In this document: positions 56,677-64,000 of the stretch, piece by piece
Numbering within the stretch: position 1 is the first letter of the stretch
How the letters are laid out: every line of letters starts with the position of its first letter
Source of the DNA: Cyprinodon diabolis
Taxonomy: Eukaryota; Chordata; Actinopteri; Cyprinodontiformes; Cyprinodontidae
Direction of reading: 5' to 3'
Assembly (NCBI GenBank): GCA_030533445.1
Contig: CM060068.1
Span: forward strand, 12,367,479-12,431,478
DNA: 64,000 nucleotides
Made by a program: the position numbers and the translations under genes
Notes under the pieces: generated by a model
What the model was told of the DNA's origin: nothing
The model's input: the letters and a program-made list of their open reading frames with translations, nothing else
Databases searched by the model: none

Positions 56677-59600
56677 CTGTGAAAAGATCCAGATGATAAA
56701 ATTGAAAAGCTCAGCATCAATTACATACATATATGTTTTGGGCTCTAACCGTGTTCTTTCTGCCCTAAAAAAAAACTGTAATTAAAGAATTAATTATAAT
56801 ACACCCAGACTTGATTATTGCTTGACCTGTTAAATCAAGAAATCACCCAAACAGAACATGTCTGAGAACTTGAAGTAAAGCAACACTTAATGAGCCAATC
56901 TTAAAAAATTCACATTTCCTTCAAAAGGTCACAAAACAAACAACCATATCTAAGTTCCTTTAAAATAATTAAAATAATCATGAGAAGGTGTGAACATTTA
57001 ATTTATAATAGATTTCTGAGTTGGCAATCACTGCCGACCAATCAGATTACAAAGACCCACCATTGTGGTACAGTATAAGCTTCAATATGCAGTTCATCCC
57101 TGAAAATCCTCCAGTTTGACATGCTTATAACAATTCTGCAAAGCAGGGTGAGTCAAAAGTCCTCTGAGGCCATAAAGCTCATTGCTATGTCTTGCAAATG
57201 ATGGGTGGCAGTTGTTGCCACAAAGATTGACACAACCAGTTATGAGTTCAGGGGCAATTACTCTTTAAAATAGATGGTTAGGATAACTTCAAAAGCTGCC
57301 TTTAGTTTCTGCTTGGGCTATCCTAACTGATACCAGGAGGACCACATTTTTTTTTATAACTGGGTAACAAAGGATGCATGATAGGAAACATTTTTTTGTT
57401 TAGTTTTTCTTTTCGCAGAATTTGAATGAGTTTATGCTAAAACTATACCACAAGTGGAATTATGGATAGAGCATTCATCCAGTGATTTCTCATTTTAATT
57501 GATTTTTTATTTTGTTTAGTAAGAGTAGTTTTTCAACTTTGTATACTCCAGTTAGTGATTTGATTACCAAGTTAGTTGACAATATAAACAATTTGTATGT
57601 GTGGATCACTCTGATTATTTCCAGCATACAGTTAGTTTTTTTGTAAGTAGTCCAAAAAGACATATATTTGATTTAACATGATATGTGCAATATTTATTTT
57701 TGTCATGCAATGGTACTGCTTAGTTGTAATGCTAACATTTTCAGATTTTGTTGCATCCTGGTTGAGTTGGAGATTCATGGCATCTCAGAAAAATGTTCTA
57801 CTTAAAGTCAGAAACACAAGCCAGATGTAGGTTTAACACCAGCAACCTACTTTTTTTACCAACTGACCCAATTCATGACTGCAATAATAAAAATGTAACT
57901 GCAGGGAAACACACGCATATTTATTTTCTTATTTCACATCAGCGTTGGCTTATCTGCTGTCTGAGTATTTCTATTTTCAGGTTCATAGTTGCATAAGGCC
58001 TCAGATACCAACTTTCTATCCAGTCAAGGTCTATTTGATGCTCTTTTGAATGATGAAAAACAAGTCTGGTCAACAACTTAATACATAGCAGAATGTAATA
58101 TTTGGATGCAGAGAGAAGTCATGATGTGAAGCCAAATGGAAGCTGGTGACCTTGATTTACACAGTTGTGTATCATTAATAACACACAAACCAAAAATATG
58201 TTTTTCCTCAGTGGTAAAAAAAAGAAGAAATTAAATAGCTCTTAATAAAAGCACGATGGTTGTTTCAACACTGATGTTTTATCATGCAAAGCTCATTAAA
58301 GCAGTTCTAAAGAACTTTCAGTTTTGGCTCCCCCGCTGGACAAAGACAGTATTTCCCGTAAGTACCAGTAAGGACCACTGGAAACAGAAATAAATACATT
58401 TCTGTTTCGAGTGGCTGTGTGAATGATGTATAGTGATGAAGTAATGAATCTAATTGTGGTGAAACAATATTATATGATGAGGTGAAAAATAAAAAAGGTT
58501 TAACTTTGGATTTGTTTAAATCAAAGTTATGCACAACCTGTTTTGTTTTTTGTTTTTATTTAAACACAGAGTAAACTGTTTATTTTTCTTTAACCCCTTG
58601 AAAAATAATGTAAGCAAAGGTTTTTAATTGAGGTAAGTGAAAAACACTAAAGAGAGCTGGGTTCAATTCTGCACCTCATCTAAAAACAACAACAAATACA
58701 AGGCATCTTCTGAATCCTTGATCGGTTGTTTTTGTAATGAAAATGTTGAACTCGTAATTAAAATGTTTTTTTGGATTATGAAAACACAGCTGTAGGAAAA
58801 ATAAACATTGTGGCAAAGTTGCTGTGAATGTTTTTTTTTTATGTTTTTTGTGAGTTCATTTCTGAGGCTGAGCAATATTAGCGGATAAAGGCTCATATAT
58901 GCAGACCCTGCAAAGGTTTATATGCAGCTTTAGGAGTTGAAGTTAAACTAATACTAAGTATGACATAACTTAGAGGTTGTGATTTATTTTGTCATTTATC
59001 TATTTTATAAGTTTTGGGTTTTTTTCCACTTTCCACAGAAAACAAAACCTTTGTAAAAAGAGAAATATCAGAAAAGGTAAATATATGTATTACTAAGTGA
59101 GCTGAGGGGTGAGTCTATGTCACTCACACATGCCTCTTAAAACACATAGTGCAGCCACACTGAATGCCAAAGCACATATTTCGGTTAACTTTAAGGTAAA
59201 GACCTGTCACTGCTCCCTGCACCCAACATGACAAGGAGTCAAAAGATTAGGGGACAAAAACAGTCACTTTTATGCAGCAGCATGAAAGTGACTGCAACAA
59301 AGAGCACAGAGGTTAGGCCTGATCTCAGTATCAATAAGCGCCTCAAATGGGAAATAGCTGAAAGAGCAGCTGCTGAGTCAGTGGGAGAGTGAGGCTGATG
59401 CACATACCACAGAGGGACAGGTAGAAGCCAGAACCATGATGTAGGCTGAAGCAGGCGGTAAAAATTGAATGCTGACTCAGTAGGACCTATAATTGTAAGC
59501 TTTAGCTTACAGTTTATAATTACCCAGCTAGATTTGAAGTGGAAGTTTACTCTAAGCACCTTTAGGATCATGATGAGGGAGCAGAGTGACTTCATCTGAG

Positions 59601-62600
59601 CTCCAGTTAAAGTTAAATGGAGCTTTTCATATCATGATTTGCATCATGAGGGGAAAATATTTGGTGCTTTACTTTAGTAAAAAATGAAAGGCTTTAATCC
59701 TAAAGTAGTCATATTATGACAATGTGTCTCATTGCAGCTAATCCTACATTCCAGTTTTTACATAAAGAAAAAAAGTGTGGCTCAATAAACTGGGAAAAAC
59801 AAAACACAAAAGTCTGAATCTAAGCTTTCGTCATCTACTTTATCTGCACTGATTCTAAACATAGACATTTGGGGTGTTTAAAGGTGCAGAAAAAAAAATG
59901 CATCACCATAATTTATCACAAATGTAATATTAAATACTAAATTTTTTCTCTGGATTATACATGTAATCTGCAATTTTACTTAACATATATTAAACAGCAA
60001 GTACAGAATTTAACTGTAGGTAAATTGTGCAGAAAAAAATATAATAATAGTAAAGCATGAATTTCAGACTAAGAGCAGACAGACTGATTTATTATGTTTG
60101 GCAGGGTAAATGAAACTGGTTTATTCTTTAAAAAAACTGCAGTCAAATACAGCGAGGCCATAAATGAAGGAACATATTTCAGTATTCATTAATTTTCAAT
60201 TTCATATGTTTTCATTTCAGCATATTAGCTGAAAATGTTGTCGAATTGCTGGTGGCTGCAATTGTTGACTCAGATCTCATTTTGAGTGCACAACCTAATA
60301 AGTTTAGGAGAATAAATAAGTAAATAGATAAATAGGCAGGGAGCTAAATCCGCCGATGGTTGACCCAAAGTTAAGCCCTTGTTGGATACAGACAACATTT
60401 TTGTGTGCCAGCAATTAATAGCAAATTTCTTCCACAGTTTTTCTTCTGCATTTAGTCAGGTATAGTTTTACAGTGTGTACCTTTGTACCTCCTCTGTTAG
60501 CTCTGTTTGATTCTGGGTTATTTTTCCTGAAGAGAAATTGTTCTGTGTGTATTATTGGATAATGATCACCCTCTCACCAATCAGGCATCTGTATTGCTAC
60601 CATATCCATTACAGAATCAAACAGTATTTGATATGCTGCTGGGAATCCTCTGCTGTTTCTTGGTATAAAAAACTTTGACAATGATCCAAAGTGAAAGGCT
60701 TTTTACTTTTATAACCCTTTCTCCAATGCTTCCCATCTCCACCCATTATTTTCCGTGGTAGTGTCAAGGAAAAAGAGTGCTGTTGGAAAAGTGTTCAAGT
60801 AAATGGATTTGACAAGAGGCCAAATAGAATCAAGTAAATGTTAGATGATAGTGTTGTGGTTTTATTTCCTTTAAAAAAAAAAACATTTATGTTCATTACC
60901 TTAAAAAATTTAGAAGAATTTGTTCAGCTGCTACATTTAGCAAATCACAAACAACGAAACACCACCATGCAGTCTATTAGTTGGTTTGAAATTTTAAGCA
61001 TAGACGATAAATCCCACAAAAATCTGTCTCTGCTTTGGCCAGCTCCACTGGGTGATCAACAACTCAACAACTGGCTTCAGGAATCCTGATTCTGGCTTAG
61101 CCCCACTGGAACTCCTGTATATTCTGCACCACAATATTCAGCCGCAGGTCCATGGGGTGACAAGAAATGAGGGACAGAGGAAGGTGTAGTCACACAGCTA
61201 TGAAGCACAGCAGATAATGCTGACTGCTGAAGGTGCATCCTCAAAACAAACCTTCCAGTCTTCAGCTCTTTAACTGAAACACAACAGGTACCTGAACTGT
61301 GAATAAGTAAGAGGCATTGCATGATTGCATTGTAACCGTTTTGTTACGTATAAAGCATTATATATAGTGGGAAACATCTAACAATATTTTGTTGGAAAGT
61401 GGAGAGATCTAAATACAGAGCAGAGAGAGAAAAACGCTGAAGGTTTTTTTTATTTTTTGATGCTTTATTACATGATACTGCAAGAAAAACTTTTGAAGTT
61501 AGTACCTGTGATACTTTTGTAAGACAGTACAGCACTGTTTGCACACCGAGCATGCAACATAATCCCACTAATCACTGGTGCGCTTTTTGTCCCTTAGTGC
61601 CATTGGAAAACGTGAAAGCTTATTCTATCTTCACAGTTATCTAGTTTATAGTTTTGTTCTCAGATGAGACATACCTGCATTTATGTTTGCAGTGACCGTT
61701 TCTGTAGGAGTGCTTTCATTTATAGAAATAGATATTTCTGTGCACATTATAACTTATGTCAGCAATGCATTTCTACTGTTGGTTGTACAAAAGCTTGTCA
61801 TTACGTGGACCATTAGGTATAATCTAAAGCAAAAACACAGATATGACAAAGCATCACATCTCTCTCGGATTTTTATCTCTTTATATATTTTCCTGTTTAA
61901 AGGAATTCTCTCTTCCATTGTTCTCATTTTAATTTTCAGCATGAGCCACTGCTGCATATTTAATAACCTGATGCATTAAACTGGCCACATGTTCACTTAC
62001 TTATACTTATAAATGAAATAAAATTTTTATTATAGACAATTTACTCAGAATCTTTCTATAGCATATGATTACACATGATAGACTATATATTTCTTGTATA
62101 CATTTGACATCTTTGTCTTGTATTGAGTCTTTAGGCTGTATATATTTTTTAAATGCTTGTGTAAACATACCGTTTATTTAAATATACAAAATTCAATTAT
62201 GTATGGTTTAATATTTCCAATAGATGTGGATAAAGTGAACAAGAGCTATAATCCAATATCATCTTTAAGTTTCTGGTGAATGTAAAGGGGATAGGATGGA
62301 GTTTCAGTCCTGTGTCTATATCTGCTTTTTTGCCACTGCTGCAAAGATATCACTCTGCAGGGATAATCCACACCCCAGGGAGTCTAGCAAAGAAAAGAGG
62401 AAATTAGGGTCTTTGGTCTTTCTGTTTGTGGGTCTGTGTGGGTTGCCCACACATGCAGTAAGAGACTAAAAGTAAATTCCATGCATGTAAAGCCACACAA
62501 ATAAACCAAAATTTAATTTCTATGCAAATGTTGTAGCAGACATCCTATTAGAACATTAGTTAATCTCACACTTTGGGTGTGGTCTATGGGCTTATTTTCA

Positions 62601-64000
62601 AAGAATTCAATTGAGTGCTAAATTGTATGCAAAAAAAATGCATGTGCAATATGTTGGCATGCTGACAGTGATCTAAAAATTTCAAGAAAGTGATAATAAA
62701 TATTATTTACAGTGTACTTAAAATTTAGATAAGTCAAAGTGCTAATAACAGAGGTAAAAAAGCAACAGAGAACTATGATAAAAAAGTAAAATAAAAAGAA
62801 TAAAAGCATATGAAACGTCATATAAAAAATTGAGCAGCCGGTTTGAACATCCAACTATTTCATGTGTTTTCGTATATGCAGACCTTTGAAGGTCCTTTCT
62901 GCTCTTCTCAAGATTACCTAACATTTACATAAGAACTTACAGGCTTTGTGATGAAGCTCAACATTGATTTAGGGTGCATCCTGCTTCCACTGATCAGTCT
63001 TAACATATTTCTACAACTGAATTGGAAAATTACCTGTGCTAAATTTAGTTTGCTGGAGTTTGGCAGAGGTGACATCATGATAGAGAGATGATTTTCAAAA
63101 ATGGGCAGATTAGTCAGGATTGAAGGAAAGAGGAATGCAGCAATGACCAGTGACAACCCTAGCTGAAAACCACAGACTGGGACAATGACCTGCAACAAAC
63201 AACCAAGATCTCAAAAGAGTGCCTTCAGGTTCACTATGTGCATGGGTGATCAAGTCCGAGTCCAGACTTTAATATTACTGAGTATTTAGAGAGATTTTAA
63301 CATGGCTGTCCACAGATATGTCTCATCCAATCTGATAGAGACTGAGATTAACAGTAAAGAAGAATAAGATGAAACCACTTAAAGATATGCGTGGTTAAAT
63401 ATTTGAGGCTTTAATTACTGCCCAAGGTGTATCAATAATGTGCCAGTGTAAATTAGATTCAGTTATTTAATTAAAATACATTTTTTAACAATAAAAATAA
63501 TCCATTATGTAGCATGAAATAAATTTTGATTTTATGTAATTAAGAATAAAGCTGTAGCATCACCAAATGTGGAAAAAATGCAATGCTAGTATATCCTTTC
63601 TAGATGCCCTCTTTATAAAGGGATTAAATCAGCTGTTACAGGCCTGATCTCAGCCTCCCTGGTTTTCATAAAGAAATAGTTTGATTCAAGAGACTGCTAC
63701 TTTCAGCATTGGTTCTTTTTTTCCCCAAAGGCGTCAGATTCCTGTTTTGCTTCAAAGATTTTACAGTACATTAAAGCAAAAACATTGAACCAAGTTGTTT
63801 CTAAGTGGGATGAATTGATTATTTGTCAGAGGACTTTTGTTTTTGTTTCTTTGGGAGTTGAATTAAGTATTTTTCTTCTCTTTTTTACGTTTCTAAATGC
63901 ATTCAAGAGTTTATCAATAAACAATGTTTTGCTACTGTATCATAAATGCTTTGTAAAACATACATATATTTATTTCATCAATATATATTTTTGATATGTG
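56677..64000 (-). other. lrp1b upstream intron (at least 7.3 kb), no exon recognised
   Basis: From the acceptor of the first visible exon to the window end no further Cys-rich exon with matching phase and splice sites was found, so the next exon lies outside. The sequence is AT-rich with scattered short frames lacking family character. No repeat was delimited here. Confidence 0.5.

Larger units (their letters stand above)
41869..64000 (-). other. lrp1b: lrp1b gene, 3' portion (nine coding exons)
   Basis: Gene-level entry. Nine exons on the minus strand, listed separately, join in consistent phase into one reading frame: EGF-like repeats, one transmembrane helix, and a cytoplasmic tail with two NPxY motifs. 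Every internal junction has GT donor and AG acceptor. The tail motifs [12 protein letters not shown] and NPVYAKIY, the EGF motif [13 protein letters not shown] and the C-terminal RELLPKK are closer to LRP1B than to LRP1 as I remember those proteins (LRP1 has NPTYKMYE and NPVYATLY). LRP1B is a giant endocytic receptor of the LDL-receptor family, with LDLa, YWTD-propeller and EGF modules outside the cell; only the last few hundred residues lie here. No exon was recognised between 56677 and 64000, so the gene continues beyond the window. The paralogue assignment (a or b copy in fish) is not possible from this segment. Confidence 0.9.

Noticed and set aside
58307..58534. Minus-strand frame ending in GKYCLCPAGEPKLKVL, considered as another EGF exon
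   Set aside because: Too few cysteines, no matching donor or acceptor in a compatible phase, and no resemblance to the next upstream LRP1B repeat.
59239..59595. 118-codon minus-strand frame in the upstream intron
   Set aside because: No family similarity recognised; probably chance.
62914..63198. 94-codon minus-strand frame with a hydrophobic start
   Set aside because: No recognisable domain, no splice context matching lrp1b, and length compatible with chance in this sequence.
1..64000. CRISPR array, bacterial operon, phage or viral genes
   Set aside because: No regularly spaced repeats with unique spacers, no prokaryotic gene packing and no viral gene cluster; all evidence is vertebrate.

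Overview
This is nuclear DNA of a ray-finned (teleost) fish. The coding sequence is split into short exons with GT/AG introns, the DNA is AT-rich, and the repeats are typical of fish: Tc1-like and pogo-like transposons, hAT and TTAA-flanked MITEs, PIF/Harbinger, L2 LINEs, tRNA-derived SINEs, and long AT, CCTT and CCAT microsatellites. No bacterial-style operon, CRISPR array or phage is present. The exact species cannot be told from the window.

Right part (about 41.6-64 kb, minus strand): the 3' end of one large gene, recognised as lrp1b (LDL receptor-related protein 1B). Nine coding exons can be read with consistent splice phases. Five encode the last juxtamembrane EGF-like repeats (56676 down to 49821), one the transmembrane helix (48386-48296), and three the cytoplasmic tail (48037-47887, 44778-44704, 42009-41869). 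The tail carries two NPxY sorting/adaptor motifs and an acidic dileucine-like motif. The stop codon is at 41871-41869, followed by a 3' UTR with several AATAAA signals. From 56677 to the window end I see no further exon, so the next intron is at least 7.3 kb. Two exons stand out: a 75-nt phase-0/0 tail exon, and a 114-nt symmetric EGF exon that may be extra relative to the mammalian LRP1-family layout as I remember it.

Left part (1 to about 41.5 kb): gene-free as far as I can see, the region downstream of lrp1b. It is a layered collection of mobile elements: an L2 LINE 3' end (1-752), several SINEs (862, 5590, 16930, 26050, 29131, 29770, 34535), a hAT MITE with an 8-bp target duplication (4438-4652), a nearly pristine Tc1-like element with an intact DD34E transposase (8313-9924), a 930-bp fold-back element with TTAA ends (12055-12984), a pogo-like element with a broken transposase (13737-15541), a decayed Harbinger (17093 to about 18310), a second Tc1-like copy inactivated by an 8-bp deletion (24364-25966), a Ty3/gypsy RT-RNase H relic (about 32245-32965), a pair of related unclassified repeats (20728 and 34930), and a nested MITE (39471-40098). 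The stretches between are AT-rich and unannotated; a few of higher complexity could be conserved regulatory DNA, which sequence reading alone cannot prove.

I found no convincing new multi-gene system. The items most worth checking are the lrp1b tail and EGF exons, the young intact Tc1 element, the fold-back element, and the paired unclassified repeats with a short reading frame on the minus strand.
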